Assembly (NCBI GenBank): GCA_032164245.1
Contig: JAVMKO010000007.1
Location: 248,001-312,000, forward strand
DNA: 64,000 nt
Origin: Sternotherus odoratus
Lineage: Eukaryota > Chordata > Testudines > Kinosternidae
Reading direction: 5' to 3'
The notes beneath the pieces are model-generated. The model was not told where the DNA came from and ran no database searches. It worked only from the letters and a program-made list of their open reading frames with translations. This document shows, in pieces, positions 20,174-33,249 of the stretch (within the stretch, counting starts at the first letter, position 1; each line of letters begins with the position of its first letter). The translations under genes and the position numbers were made by a program.

Positions 20174-21023
20174 TATGAAAGACATCCAAGCACCATTCCC
20201 AAGCATGAACAGCTAAGAACACGACCTCCCTGGAAACTTTGGGATTGGAAGGAATATGAAGGGGGAGAACTGTGCACGGCTCAGACACAAGGTAACAGTT
20301 CTAGGGTGATGGGGAAGGATAAAATATCTGAGTCACCCCACCACCTTCCAGTGTCGCAGAGCCTGAAACGACACTTATTTCCCCGAACACTGCTCCGGCT
20401 CTTCGTTATATTTAAAAATATTTTAAATGAGAAAAACAGTCAACAAAATAACTGCAGTTCAGCATGATGCAGGGTAACATGAAAATAACTGGGAATAAGA
20501 CAATCTGTCCTCAGAAACAAACAATGTCTCTAACAATAACTTTGCACTGGGAGGAAGAGTATAAATGATTCTCCAGGTTTCTTTACACAAGGAAATGTGA
20601 CAGTGGTTAGGTCAGATCAGGAGAAAATGTGCTAGATAACACTTTTCATGGCCCATGTCTTTACTGCAAGACTAGTTGTCTTTTTACATCAAGAAAGCGA
20701 ACTCAAGCTAGCTAACTCCATGGCACCCACAGTGATGAGGCCCAAGTGGATTTTACGTCCATGTATCTGGTTGAAGATGCTCCCTATCTCCCCATCAGGG
20801 ATGATGGACATTCCTGGTAGAAAGGACACTCACTCCCATGTCTCCCAGGACAATGGAGATGATAGAAAGGACCGCAGGATCCACCCACAAAGATGGGCAG
20901 GCTTCAAAAGTGGGCAACTCATGTTTGAGAGCTGAGGGACACCATTGTGCAAAAGATGCAAACAGCTTTAAGGTTCACTACCTGGGAACTGTGAAAAGAT
21001 TTAAAGAAAGAAATCGGACAGCT

Positions 21024-22343
<1,320 letters not shown>

Positions 22344-23139
22344 TCAGATCGGGGGTGGAGAGGCAGAGAGCAAAGCCAAGGAAGTGCTGGAGAGAGAGAA
22401 AATAAAAACCAGGGACTGAATTCTCCCAAATTCTTCCCCACAGGAGAGGGGAGGGATCAATTCTGCTCCACACCCAGGCCCAGCCTTTACGGTGAGTCCA
22501 CGGGGCACAGTGCGCAGGGTTTGGATTCCCAGCTGACCTGCTGCCGGGAGGCTCGCTGGGCTGAGGGAAGCGGCACAGGAGGCAGGTGAGCAGCAGCGTG
22601 GGGGAGGGGGAGAGACCCGAGATGCAGGGGGCAATTGGATGACAACGGAGCCAGGTGACTGCTCTGGAGCAGGGAGCCCCTCCTCCACTTTGCTCCATGC
22701 GTGCAGCCGCTGCTGTTCCTGTTCCCCCCCCCCTCCATTCACCCCTGGAGTCACCCCTGGCCACACCAGACTGGGAGCATCCTCCTGACTGCTCTGCAGG
22801 GGGAGCTGTGCTGACTGATGCTGGGGTGTACCCCTCCCCCGCACCCATGTACCCGATTTCCACTACGCTGTGGTGAGGAGACAGGGGGAATCTGGGTGGG
22901 CTGCTGCCTCTCTGGGTCTGGAGCTGCCGGCAGCTGTTTGTATCTGAACAAACCTAGTTCAGGCTCCTGACCTGGAGTGCTTTCTTAAAGAGACAGTACA
23001 CTCACTCACTCAGACACTCTCACACTCCCCTCAACACACACACACTTTCACACACTCCCCTCAACACACACACATGCATTCCTTCACAGTCTCCCCAACA
23101 CACACACACACACACACATCAGGGCTCCCTGCATCCAAG

Positions 23140-23870
23140 TAACTTTCCCACCTGGAGCTGCTGCTCTCCTGCCCTCCCCTTACCCAGCCCCCATGGAAAG
23201 TGACCTGGATTTCTTGCTTCCCCGGCTCCCAGCCCCCTAGGGCTGCACTGGGCAGAGGAGTAGCAGTCCAGTGGGGGAGTGAGCAGCAATGCCAGCTACT
23301 TTATGCATTAAGGTCACATTCCCCAAGTGGGTGACGGAGGAGGGCAGGGAGAAGGGAGCACACTGCAGGGCTCAGAGGCTCTTTAGAGGGTGGTGCAGGG
23401 GATAGCAGTGAAGGGGTGCATGGATTGGGGCACAGGAGTGGAATGAAGGGCTGGGGCACAGGAGGGGGCAGGTGTTGGGGTGCAGGAAGGGGCAGAAGTT
23501 AGGAGTCAAGGAGATGTAGGGATTAGGGGTGCAGGAAGGGAGCAGGCATTCGGAGCAAAGGGGGTAGAGTGCAGGGTTTAGAGGGGAAGGGAAGGTGGGG
23601 AGCCCATGGGGGCCAGGGCCACCAAAATGCAAGTTTGCCCTGGATGCCATTTTCCCTAAGGCTGGCCCTGTCCACATCCCATCCAAACACTAGGGAGGGA
23701 GGGAGGGAGCTCCTGCCAAGGTGTCAATCACAGTCTGGAGGAAGTGCTCAAAGGTGCAGAACACTCTGCTTATGAGGGATTTAATTATTCCCATCATTCC
23801 TGGGAACACACCCAGCCAGACATTCATTATCAAAGAGGCTCCTAAAACACAGAGAATTTGGAACTGCATG
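23140..23870. other. Intron or intergenic DNA of the zinc-finger locus
   Basis: CA-rich DNA at 22990-23125 (cacacacaca with 'actcccctcaac' repeats) precedes this stretch. GA/GT-rich imperfect repeats (ggggtgcaggaaggggc) lie at 23380-23580. No exon is recognised. Confidence 0.35.
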
Positions 23871-23885
23871 TCCCAGAATGTGAAG

Positions 23886-24194
23886 TATCAGAGGAGTAGC
23901 CGTGTTAGTCTGGATCTGCAAAAGTGACCAAGAGTCTTGTAGCACCTTATAGACTGACCTTAGGGATCATGAGCTTTCGTGTTTCATGTTCATACCTCCA
24001 GATGAGCTGCTGGAAGTGGGCCTCACCCCCCACCCCCGATTGAATTTACCTTGATTTCTTGCCTGCATATTTATACCTGCCTGTAGAGATTTCCACAACA
24101 GTCATCTGATGAAGTGGGTCTTAGCCAAGAAAAGCTCACGATCCCTAAGATCTGTTAGTCTATAAAGTGCTACAAGACTCTCTTGGTCACTTTT
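23886..24194. mobile_element. Foldback interspersed repeat with 13-bp target duplication
   Basis: The left arm (tagccgtgttagtctggatc, then 'gtcttgtagcaccttataga' and 'tcatgagctttcgtg') is repeated in inverse orientation in the right arm (aagctcacgatccctaag, then 'gctacaagactctcttggtc'). The element is flanked by CCAGAATGTGAAG (23873-23885) and CCAGAACGTGAAG (24195-24207). It belongs to the same family as the larger foldback at 53666. The class is uncertain; a Penelope-like or LINE-type origin is possible from the variable-length target duplication and the inverted 5'-truncated structure. Confidence 0.75.
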
Positions 24195-24724
24195 CCAGAA
24201 CGTGAAGACTCCAGACCATGGGCAAGTCTCCCTGGCACTGCTCTGTGCTGACAGAGAACTCCAGAGACAATGAGAGAGTCCTGGGGAAGCTGGGAACAGT
24301 CAGCATGGGCTGGTGGGGTTCAGTGGAGAAAGGGAACAGGAAGGGCAGAGCTATCACTGGATGCAGGATCTCAGCAGCACTAGATCTCAGGAAAGCCCAT
24401 ACTGCAGCATGAGGGAATCTAGTGAGTCAGGTGGAAAGGGAGGGAGTATAAAACACACTGTGTGTGGAGAAAGCTGGCGAATGAGATGGTGCAGTTCAGG
24501 AGCCACAGACTAGTTCTTCTGCCAAAGGAAAATGTGAAAAAGAAGAATGAGCCCACGTGACTTCAGGAGGGACAAATTCAAAGACCAAAAGAGCACAGAG
24601 GGAAGAGAGACTGCGGCTATCACAGGAGGGGAAGGAAAAGGAAGAATCCCCATGTTTCATGGAGTCAATTAGTTCCATTTACTGTTCATTTCTCCTTGTT
24701 ATAATCTCATATGTTATTTCAAAA

Positions 24725-24822
24725 CTGGGGACTAGCCTCCCGGGCCAGGAGCTCAGGGGCCAGGCAGGAGGGTCCCATGGGGCAGACGTCACCCGTGGGC
24801 CGTACTTTGCCCACCTCTGATC
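24725..24822. mobile_element. hAT right-end fragment
   Basis: 'gggccgtactttgcccacct' ending in CTCTG directly before 'atctagg' is a hAT 3' terminus next to the ATCTAG-type target. No left end was located. Confidence 0.45.
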
Positions 24823-24944
24823 TAGGCCCACGTTAAAAAAGCACCAGCAGGTTTGTCGACTGGGTTCCTCTCCCGTTCTTCACCCAGGATAGTCCTGCCC
24901 CCTCCAGACTGAACTCCACAGAACTAGGAGCGAGGCCGGGATGA

Positions 24945-25400
24945 GCTGGAGCGAGCCGTGGGCCTCATTCGGCAGCCTGGCCGGGCGAGACGGGCAGTTG
25001 TGGAGGGTTCAGAACAGGGGCTGGTTCATTTCACATCACAGTCCCCCAGGCCCTATCCCTGCAGACAGACACCCAGAGTCTGCCAGGCTGGGAACATGCT
25101 CAGTCCCCGTATTGCAGCACAGACCTTGCCCCGTCCTCTTCCTCCCCCCCTCCCCCCCCGCTCCCCCTCCTTCCCCCCCCCCCCCGCTCCCCCCCCCCCC
25201 CCAGACCTGTTCAAACCCCTTCCAAGAACAGAGTCTGAACCAAACCCTGGAAAAGACCAGACCCAAAGGGGCCCCTCTGGGGGGATCCCCCGACACTGTC
25301 CCCAGGGCAGCCCACGTCTGCAGGAGGAGGCCCAGGGAGAGCCAGGGGCTGGTTTCCCTCTCGCTGCTCCTCCCCTTGTTCCCGAAAAGTGACCCTGGGC
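24945..25400. repeat. Segmental duplicate of 29.61-30.01 kb
   Basis: Matching landmarks occur in the same order at both places: 'ggcagttgtggagggttcag', 'atttcacatcacagtccccc', 'agacagacacccagagtctgc', 'catgctcagtc', then 'gacactg' and 'caggaggaggccc'. Divergence is moderate, with a poly-C insertion here at 25140-25200. Together with the duplicated CpG islands this supports an old duplication of a zinc-finger gene unit. Confidence 0.65.
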
Positions 25401-25699
25401 AGGGAGTGTGCCTGGAAGGGGGGGTCCAGAACCTGCCCCCCTTATATCTCCTGGTGCCTCCTCTTTCCCAGCACCCCACCCCCCGGAGGGGAGACGTGGT
25501 CATCACCCCATTCTTGGGGGTTTCTCTCTCCCGTGCCTGGCCCCGCTCTGCACATGTCTGGGAAGGGGGGACCAGGCAGAGACCTGCTTGATCCCCACGA
25601 GTTACTGGACACCCCAGAGCGCCGGGGGGAGCAGGTCAGACTCGCTGGGAAAAGGATCCTTCTGGCCTTAATGCTGGACACAGCTCTGGGCCCCCAGGA

Positions 25700-26490
25700 G
25701 TGGAGATGGGGCGCTGTGGGGAGAGGGGGGGCGCTGTGGGGAGAGGGGGGGCGCTGTGGGGAGAGGGGGGGCGCTGTGGGGCTCTGTGCAGAGGAGGGGC
25801 GCTGTGGGGATATGGGGGGCGCTGTGGGGATATGGGGGGGCTGTGCAGAGTTGGGGGGATCTGTGGGGATATGGGGGGGTCTGTGGGGATATGGGGGGCG
25901 CTGTGCAGGTATTGGGGGGGCGCTGTGCAGGTATTGGGGGGGCGCTGTGCAGGTATTGGGGTGCTTTGTGTAGAGAGGGGATCGCTGTGGGGATATGGGG
26001 GCGCTGTGCAGAGTTGGGGGGCTCTGTGGGGATATGGGGGCTCTGTGCGGAGATGGGGGGGCTCTGTGCGGAGATGGGGGGGCTCTGTGCGGAGATGGGG
26101 GGGCTCTGTGCGGAGATGGGGGGGCTCTGTGCAGAGAGGGGGGGTCTGTGCAGAGAGGGGGGGTCTGTGCAGAGAGGGGGGGTCTGTGGGGATATGAGGG
26201 GCGCTGTGGGGATATGGGGGGCTCTGTGCAGAGAGGGGGGGCTCTGTGCAGAGAGGGGGGGCTCTGTGCAGAGAGGGGGGGCTCTGTGGGGATATGGGGG
26301 GTCTGTGGGGCTATGGGGGGCTCTGTGCAGAGAGGGGGGGCTCTGTGCAGAGAGGGGGGGCTCTGTGCAGAGAGGGGGGGTCTGTGGGGCTATGGGGGGG
26401 CGCTGTGGGGATATGAGGGGCGCTGTGGGGATATGAGGGGCGCTCTGTGCAGAGAGGGGGGGGCTCTGTGGGGCTATGGGGGGGGTCTCT
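25700..26490. repeat. G-rich minisatellite in the zinc-finger gene's first intron
   Basis: Short units of about 20-27 bp alternate between 'ggggatatggggggcgctgt' and 'ggggggctctgtgcagagag'. The array begins within 35 bp of the candidate first-exon donor at 26520. Long frames on both strands across it are repeat artefacts. Confidence 0.85.
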
Positions 26491-26519
26491 GTCCCTGCCC
26501 AGCCCCCGCGTCTCACTCA

Positions 26520-27250
26520 CCTGGAGTCTCCGCTCAGCAGAGTCCGGCCGATGTCGAGCCGGGGAAGGGCCGCGGCCGGGCAGGGAGGGGTTAAGGGCGG
26601 GTCTCCCCGCGGGGGAAGCGGCAGCGGCTCCCAATGGGCGGGGGGAGGGGAGGAGAGTCCCGCATGCGCAAAAGCAGGGCCCCAGGGGCTGCCTTTCCCG
26701 AGCACGTGACAGACGCCGCAGCCTAACGCGGGGCGGGGGGAGAACACGGGAGGGGGGATTAGAGTCCCGCATGCACAGAGGCCGAGCTCCCCCGCTGCTG
26801 CCTCCTGGCGGGGGGGGGGGGGCAGGAGGGTCTGTGCCGGGGAGACCTTCATGACCCCCCCGCGCCCGGCCCGGCCCCGCCCCGCCCCCGCTGGAGCCGC
26901 CCCGGGCTCTGCCCCCCCCCCCCCTGCTGCGGAGCCGCAGCCTCCAGGTAGCGGCGCGAGCCCGGGGGCGGGGTGGTGACTCTGCCCGGGGGGGGTCTCA
27001 TCCGGGGGCCCCGCCCACCCGCGGGGGGCTCGGAGCTGCTGTCCCCGCAGGAGACCAACGACCCCCCCGGGCCCGCCCCGGGCTCTGCCCTGGGAGTTGC
27101 TGGGGGAGGGGACCAGCCCCCCCTCCCCGGGGTCCCTGCGCGGGGCGGGGCGGGAGGCTGCCGGGCGGGGGACCCGGGGAAAGGGGCGGGTGGAAAATGT
27201 CTGATCAGCCCGGACATGGGGGAGAAGAGCAGGTGACCCCCGAGGGGGGG
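26520..27250. promoter_or_regulatory. CpG island promoter of the zinc-finger locus
   Basis: The segment is dense in CpG and GC boxes (ggggcggg). It has repeated 'tcccgcatgcgca'-like sites at about 26658 and 26768. Its upstream part (about 26885-27080) is homologous to 33999-34170, for example 'gccgccccgggctctgcccc' and 'ctcggagctgctgtc'. It could be bidirectional. Confidence 0.6.
26521..26700 (-). other. Candidate untranslated first exon of the zinc-finger gene
   Basis: A consensus donor (ACTCCAG|GTGAGTGA) at 26521/26520 follows CpG-rich DNA with 'cccgcatgcgcaaaa' (NRF1-like) at about 26658. The placement, 4.2 kb upstream of the finger exon on the same strand and within a CpG island, fits a noncoding first exon. 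The transcription start is not defined. Confidence 0.5.
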
Positions 27251-27254
27251 GGGG

Positions 27255-28790
27255 AGAAGAGCAGGTGACCCCCGAGGGGGGGGGGGCTGAGATCTCCTCG
27301 GATTTACTGCTGCCCCCCGCCCTGGGCAGGGCCAGCGACAGAAATTTTGCCCCCCCCCCTACTCTGAGCATTTGTGCCCCCCCCCAAGGGCTGGCCCGGC
27401 TCTTGCAGGTGGGCGGGGGAGGCGATGGAGCCGGGGGTGCCTGGGGCGGCTCCTGGGGCGCGGGACAAGCAGCGGCTGAAGGGCTCGGGAGGCAGCCGGC
27501 CGTGGCGCCGGACACAGCGGTGCCCGGGGGGGGACTACGAGTAGAGCTGTGTACCGGGGCCCCCCTGAAGTCCGGGGCCCGGTACAGCTCTACCCGTTGT
27601 ACCCCCCTGTCACCGGCCCTGGCCGTGGGGACCCTCCCGTCCTGTACGTGTCTCGGCTCAGGCCCCTAACCCTGCCCCCTTTCTCCCTAGAGAGCCCGGA
27701 GCAACAGATAGGGGGTGGGGTCCATCAGGAAGAAGGGAGGCTTAGATAGGGGATGGGGGGAAGTTAGGGGCGGGGTCCCTGGAGGGGGTAATCAGGAGAC
27801 ACTGAGCAGGGGGATTGGATGAGTTGGAGGGTCTGTGGAGGGAAGTCAGGGGGCAGGGAGTGGATGGGGGCAGGGCTGCACCTCCCCCCCCCCCCCCGGT
27901 GTGACTTCTTTTTTGAAAGTTCATACATGGTAGCCCTACCCCAGGATGACCCGACACCCCGCCTGGGGACTCCTGCAGTGGATTCATTGTGGGGGACGGC
28001 CCCCTGGGCCCCCAGTTCCTCCCTTGCTGCACTCGGGCTCTGTGGCCCCCCGGGCACGGGAACTGCCACCACCGCTGCTGCCCCTCCCAGAGCAGACTTG
28101 GGGCCCCAACAGCCCGGTTGGGGGATTCTGGGCCTCTGAGGGCAGCCTGCTCCTGCCACACATGGCTGCTCACCCTGGGCAAGGACCAGGAGCTAATGCA
28201 GGCAGTGAAGGCGGGATATGCAGCATGGTGCAGAAGCTTCTGCAGTGGGCCATGCCTGGTAAAGTCAGTGAGTGGACCCGCTCCGGGCACAGGGCTGCCA
28301 AGTTGGGGTGGGATCGGGGGGGGAGGAGCTGTGCATCCCCCATGGGAGCTCAGGGGGTGGGGACAGAGGAACTGGTCTGGGGAGCAGGCCCTGGGCACTG
28401 CTGGCCCCTGGGATCTATAAAGGTTTCGTGGGATTTACCCCTCAAGGGGGAGGGGCAGCATAAGGTGGAAGTTTACCCTGGGACACAATATATCCCTGCC
28501 CCCACCCTGCCGGGATTTTGAACACCACCACACTGGGATGTGAGCTGGATTTGCACCTGCTGCTCAATCTACCTCTGCTACAAAGTAGAGCTCCTCCCAT
28601 TTCTAGCTTATCTGGTTCAGCAGCACAAAACTCCTATTTATATGTGCAGGAAACATTCCCCACCATTTTGTTATGGAAAAAAACAAAGAAAATAAATAAA
28701 TAAAGCTTAAAAAAAACTAGAGAAAAACCAGCATCCTGACAAGAAAATATTTTCTGTTTTTTCAACATGAAGATTCCCCCCCCACACACA
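27255..28790. other. GC-rich intergenic DNA, no gene recognised
   Basis: A 40-bp segment with 'agaagagcaggtgacccccg' is duplicated at about 27220-27290. The remainder to 28500 contains only short frames of biased composition. From 28600 to 28760 the DNA is A-rich. Confidence 0.3.
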
Positions 28791-28794
28791 CACA

Positions 28795-28962
28795 AGGAGT
28801 CCTGGAGTCACTGCAATACCAGATCAATGCATAGGATGGACAGAGCAAGCTCCTATTCCAGCCCCCAATCCAAAAATCCATTTAATGCACAGTCCTCAAA
28901 GAAAGGACAGATAATAGAGAACAGAAACTATCACTGATCTTAGCCAAAAGGCCGAGAAGCAC
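28795..28962 (-). pseudogene. U2 snRNA pseudogene
   Basis: On the minus strand the sequence begins 'gcttctcggccttttggcta' and continues with 'agatcagtgatagtttctgt', 'attaaatggatttttgg', 'tggaataggagcttgctctg' and 'ctggtattgcagtgactcc'. This follows U2 small nuclear RNA from its 5' end to near its 3' end. Differences include changes in the branch-point-recognition region and Sm-site area and a missing 3' terminal segment. It is therefore an inactive copy. Confidence 0.85.
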
Positions 28963-28999
28963 AGCCTCTCTGCCCCCACTGCAGAGAGTGTGAGGGGAT

Positions 29000-29610
29000 G
29001 AAGAGAGAGCCCCTCCTCTCTCCCAGCAGATCCATCACACACCTACTAGCCACAGACTCATACAGGAGATGGAGCCCCCAGCAGGGTCCCGGTAGAGCTC
29101 CCTTGTCAGAGCCTCAGCAACCTCCTCACTGTGAGGAGCTGGATAGGAAGGGAGGGGAATGTCCCCTAAGCCTGACTGGTGGGTGCCCCCTTCACATCTC
29201 AAAGCAGCCGCTGGTTAATCAGGTCAGGCTCCAGCACTGGAACTCTGGTCAGTTTTCCTAGCCCATGTCGGTGGGTTATTTCCTGTTTCACAAATTAGGA
29301 CATTTCCACCTCTGAACCCCATGGGTCTCTTCCTAGAATCTAGGTCTCTTGTTAAACAACTCCCAGCAGGTTTGTCACACCCTGTCCTCCTCCCTTTCTC
29401 CACCCTGTGCATTTCCTGCCCCACTCCTACCTCCAAACCAGACTGTGCAAACTTTCCTATCTCTGGTGTCCTTGCTGTCCATCTCCTCCAGCAGGAACAC
29501 ACCTCCCCACCCAAATCATTCCTGTCTGAGATGGCTGCACTGCAGCCATTTCTCTTCCCTATCCCATGGGGGGATGGGATGAACGGGAGTGAAACACAGA
29601 CGTCATTCTC
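29000..29610. other. Intergenic, nothing recognised
   Basis: No tRNA, repeat family or exon is identified in this stretch. Confidence 0.25.
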
Positions 29611-30015
29611 CAGCCCACCTGGTTGAGAGGGGCAGTTGTGGAGGGGTCAGAACAAGCTTTAGTTAATTTCACATCACGATTCCCCAGGCTCTTTCCCAGC
29701 AGACACACACCCTAGATTCTGCCATGCTGAAAAAATGCTCAATCTCTTTATTACAGTGTAGACCTGGCCCCTCCTGCCGGGTGAAGCCCACAGAGACATT
29801 TTGAACCTCCCGTCTCCCTCCACCATCCTGTAACAGAGTCTCTGAACACAAGGCTAGAAAAAGGCAGAACCAAAGGAGTCACTGTGAGGGATTCCCTCAG
29901 ACACTGAGCCCACGGCAGGCACACCCCAGCCGGAGGAATACGGACTAAGGAACTTGGTTTTCCTGTCTGATCCTCATCTTGTCCACAGGAAAGTGATTCT
30001 ACCCAGGTGCAGTAA
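29610..30015. repeat. Segmental duplicate of 24.95-25.40 kb
   Basis: This shares ordered landmarks with 24945-25400, including 'ggggcagttgtggaggggtc', 'aatttcacatcacgattccc' and 'cagacacacaccctagattc'. It carries AATAAAG on the minus strand at about 29740, which might mark a 3' end in the ancestral unit. No finger exon accompanies this copy. Confidence 0.6.
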
Positions 30016-30076
30016 TACAGCTGCCTGGGCAGACTAAAGATCTGGAAATCTCTCTTGAAACTCTTCTCTCCCACGT

Positions 30077-30950
30077 GTTAAAGAGTTACCTTGTGTAACT
30101 CCATTTTGCAGTTCCTCTCAGCCCTCATCAAAAAGGCCAACACAGCACATACCAGAGAAAGGGTGGGAGAAGGGGGCCTCTAGAGCAGTGGTCCCCAACC
30201 TTTTTATCACCGCGGACCGTGGACCGGGGGGGGGGGGGGCGGCGTGAGGGCAGCCCGGCGTGACTGGGGGAACGCGGACTGGGGGGGGGGGCAGCGTGAG
30301 GGCGGCCCAGCGTGACCGGGGGACCACGGACCGGGGCGGGGGGCGCTGCTCCTCGCGGACCGGTACCAATTGATCCACGGACCGGTACCGGTCCGCAGCC
30401 CGGGGGTTGGGGACCACTGCTCTAGAGGATACTTAAAACTGCTGGTGACCAAACAAAGAAAGGAAAAGCCTTGAAACTGCTAGGACTAGATAAGGGCTCT
30501 ATTTGAACATCGGCTTGTGATCACGAGCCCAATGCAAAAAGGGGATAGGTGGGAGATAAGAAAATTGCCCTTCTAGAGGCTGTAAGTCCCGCTGCACGAG
30601 GTGTGCATGCACTGCTGAGAAGTAGATGATCTATCCTTTGTCTGTATTCAGGGTCCTTCCTGGTTAGCAGGGAGTACCACACAGCTGTGTAATAAACTTG
30701 GTATCTCTGCATTTTTTCAGATTAATTCCTGTGCCTCAGCCTAGACTCGAACTCTGCGTGACTGGTGGGTATAATTTGTAACAGTTTTCGAGCTGCGTGG
30801 CCTATAGGCGTAATTCGCAGCAGTTTTCGAGCTGTATGTGACCCAAAGGTGTAATTCATAGCGGTTCTCTTGAACCGTGGGTGTGACCTGTGGGTGTAAT
30901 TCGCGATAGCCCTCGGCTGTGCGTGACCTGTGAGTGTAATTCGCAACACA
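30077..30950 (+). mobile_element. Probable solo LTR carrying a hAT insertion
   Basis: A U3-like start (tgttaaagagttaccttgtg, then 'taactccattttgcag') is followed after about 600 bp by 'gctgtgtaataaacttggta', which gives AATAAA near 30690, and 'tctctgcattttttcag', typical of R/U5. The U5 side contains about five imperfect ~45-bp repeats of 'gtgtaattcgcaacag'/'ttttcgagctgt'. It ends about 'ttcgcaaca'. No primer-binding site or internal region follows and no target duplication was confirmed. A hAT element interrupts it at 30186-30419. Confidence 0.5.
30186..30419. mobile_element. Non-autonomous hAT with 8-bp target duplication
   Basis: The terminal inverted repeats are CAGTGGTCCCCAACC and GGTTGGGGACCACTG. 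The target duplication CTCTAGAG is perfect (30178-30185 and 30420-30427). The interior is G-rich with 'cggaccggtaccggtccg' and degenerate tandem 'gcggcccagcgtgacc' units. Confidence 0.9.
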
Positions 30951-30999
30951 CAGCCCCTTTCAGTCTCTCTTTCTCCTTCTGTCTCCTGTTCCCTGTCCC

Positions 31000-32680
31000 C
31001 TCTCCCTGTCCGTCTGGTAGGAAAGTCCCATTCCTGGATAGTTTGTTCCTGCAATTCCCAAAAGGAAGGAGATGGGGGAGGGGGCTATTTGTGTAGAGTA
31101 ATTTTAATGCCAGACACCAGCATTTTCCCTTGTTTTCTTTTAGTTACCTGGACTCTCTGGCTCAGAATTTAACATTAACAGGGCTGCCCTATGGGGCGAA
31201 TACCAGCTGGAGAAAGTCATCACCTGGGCAGGGCAGAGAAGCAGCTTTAATTAAAGGTCACTTCCCAGCACAGAACCCCACTGGGGGAGCAGCAGCTGCT
31301 CAGCCTGGTGTCCCAGATCACAATGGAGGCTGCTGTATCTGACCCAGGAAACTGAACCCCAATATCCTGAGCAGAGAGGACAGAGCATTTGAGCAGCCTT
31401 CCCTCCTGTAGCTCTCTGGGGAGAGCAGCTAATGAGAGCCCCTCCTCACAGGGAGAATTGCTAATCTCATTTGCTCCACTGTTTATCTGGAGTCACTTCT
31501 TGTCTTCCCATGCAGTGACTCTGGATTAACAATGAGCTCAAAGAAACCAGATTTCAGAAAGAGTCTGGAATGCTGTGGAAGAGACCGTCTTGTGGCAGTG
31601 CTAACCCCTCACTCCCCAGATCTAGGGCAAGGACTGGGGGCATGAATTTTCCCCATTAAACCAGAAGTTCCTGCAATTTTCAAGAAAAGAGAAAAGGAAA
31701 ATCTGTGATTTCACCTCACAGTGTTTGATAAGTGGATGAGTGGTGACTGGGTGTGGCTGGGGAATGCTGGGCAGGGCTTGGAGACAGGATTCTGGCAAAA
31801 GGTGATCAGAGAGAAGGAGCATGCCCTTCTCTTAGTAGTTAGTAGCAGCCCCCAGAGCCTCTGCCATGCCGTTTGCCTGCGAACTCCTCTGCCCATTTCA
31901 CAAGTTATAGAGAGGAAAGGGGAAAATCAGAGGGATTTTAAATCAGTGGTTCATATAGATTTCACATTAATATTTGATAAATGAGGAAATGGGCAACACT
32001 TGATATCCATTTTCAAGAATCTGAGAAAAAGGTGTAAATTTGAGATTTTCTTAATATTTTCTAATTAGAGCGATGGGGAAAAAATCTCAGGGCATCAATT
32101 AGAAACAGAAAACTGGAGAGACAGTGGGGCAAATCTTTAGGGTATTTCATAGCAATCTTTGACATTTGCAGATACCTGTCACAAACTATGCAACTGACAA
32201 CATGAGAGAAAAACACCAAGATTGGAGGGAATTGATATTGCTATTAAATAACTAACTGGAAAAGGGGGATTCTGACTGGATTTCATATGAGTGTCCAATA
32301 CACAAACAGAAAGTGATGGTTCCCTCCAGCCCGACTATTCACATGGGCAGCGGGCAGCCCTTTGAGGAGCTGATTTAAGAGGGGAAGGGTCCTGCACCAA
32401 GGAAGGGGGCAACAGGTGAGGGCTGGGGGCAACTGTGTTGGCAGTTTGGGGGCAGCAAGTGGGATTGGGAAACCGGGGTCTGGACAGTCCCCATGGGGGA
32501 CACTTGCTCCTCCCATCCCCGCCCTGGCAGAGAACGGGCCTCTCCTCCCATCCCCCCTCCAGGGGACCCACATTTGGGGGAATGACTCGGGGCAACAATT
32601 TCCCACCCGAACAAGGACAAATGGCTGCAGATAAAATGGGGGGGGGCATCCCCCCCATGGAGAGATTTGAACTGGACACT
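31000..32680. other. Intergenic, no gene recognised
   Basis: The stretch is AT-rich between 31650 and 32290. No repeat ends or RNA genes are identified. Confidence 0.25.
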
Positions 32681-32759
32681 TGAGGACTATGGAGAGACCC
32701 GGGAATGAGGAGTGGGGGTCTCCCTGGATTTTAGAGGCACGTGGGAGATACGGAGAGAA

Positions 32760-33245
32760 AAGGGGGGCTGGAGAGGATTCGTATCGGGGGGGGGGGGCGA
32801 GTGGTACAAACGGACCGGATCCGATTAACTCCCCTCCCCCCACCACCCACTCCCCCCCCCCCGGGATTTCCTGGCCCCACAGAGGCCGTTCCACCCCCCA
32901 CGTCCCAGGGACCGTCCCCCCCCCCCTCCGGCTTCTCCCCCGCCCGACTCGCCCCGCGGGACCCAGGCTCTACCCCCCAGATCCCAGCGGGGCGGGGGCG
33001 GATCCACCGGGGCTGGGGCAGCTCCGAGGCTTCTCCCCGGTTCGCGGGACCGAGAGTCACTCCCCGCCCCCCGGGTCTCTCACTGACCGGGGGGGGGGGG
33101 GTCCGGCCGGGCACGGAGGGGTTAACGACGGGCTCCCCGGCACAGAGCGGGGAAGCAGAACAGTTCGCTAGGCGGGGCTAGATCGGAGCATGCGCAGTGA
33201 CCGCTACTTAACCCCGCCCATCCTGAGAGTGGAGCGGGCGAACCG
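32760..33245. promoter_or_regulatory. CpG island with NRF1-like site
   Basis: The segment is CpG-rich with 'gagcatgcgcagtgacc' (NRF1-like half site) at about 33187 and 'ggttaacgacgggctccccgg', resembling the promoter at 26.58 kb ('ggttaagggcgggtctcccc'). It directly abuts the 20-copy motif array. No associated coding exon is recognised. Confidence 0.5.
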
Positions 33246-33249
33246 CCCC

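Noticed and set aside
25668..26516. 282-residue minus frame of P/S-rich repeats and matching plus frames
   Set aside because: They coincide exactly with the short-unit minisatellite next to the zinc-finger first-exon donor.
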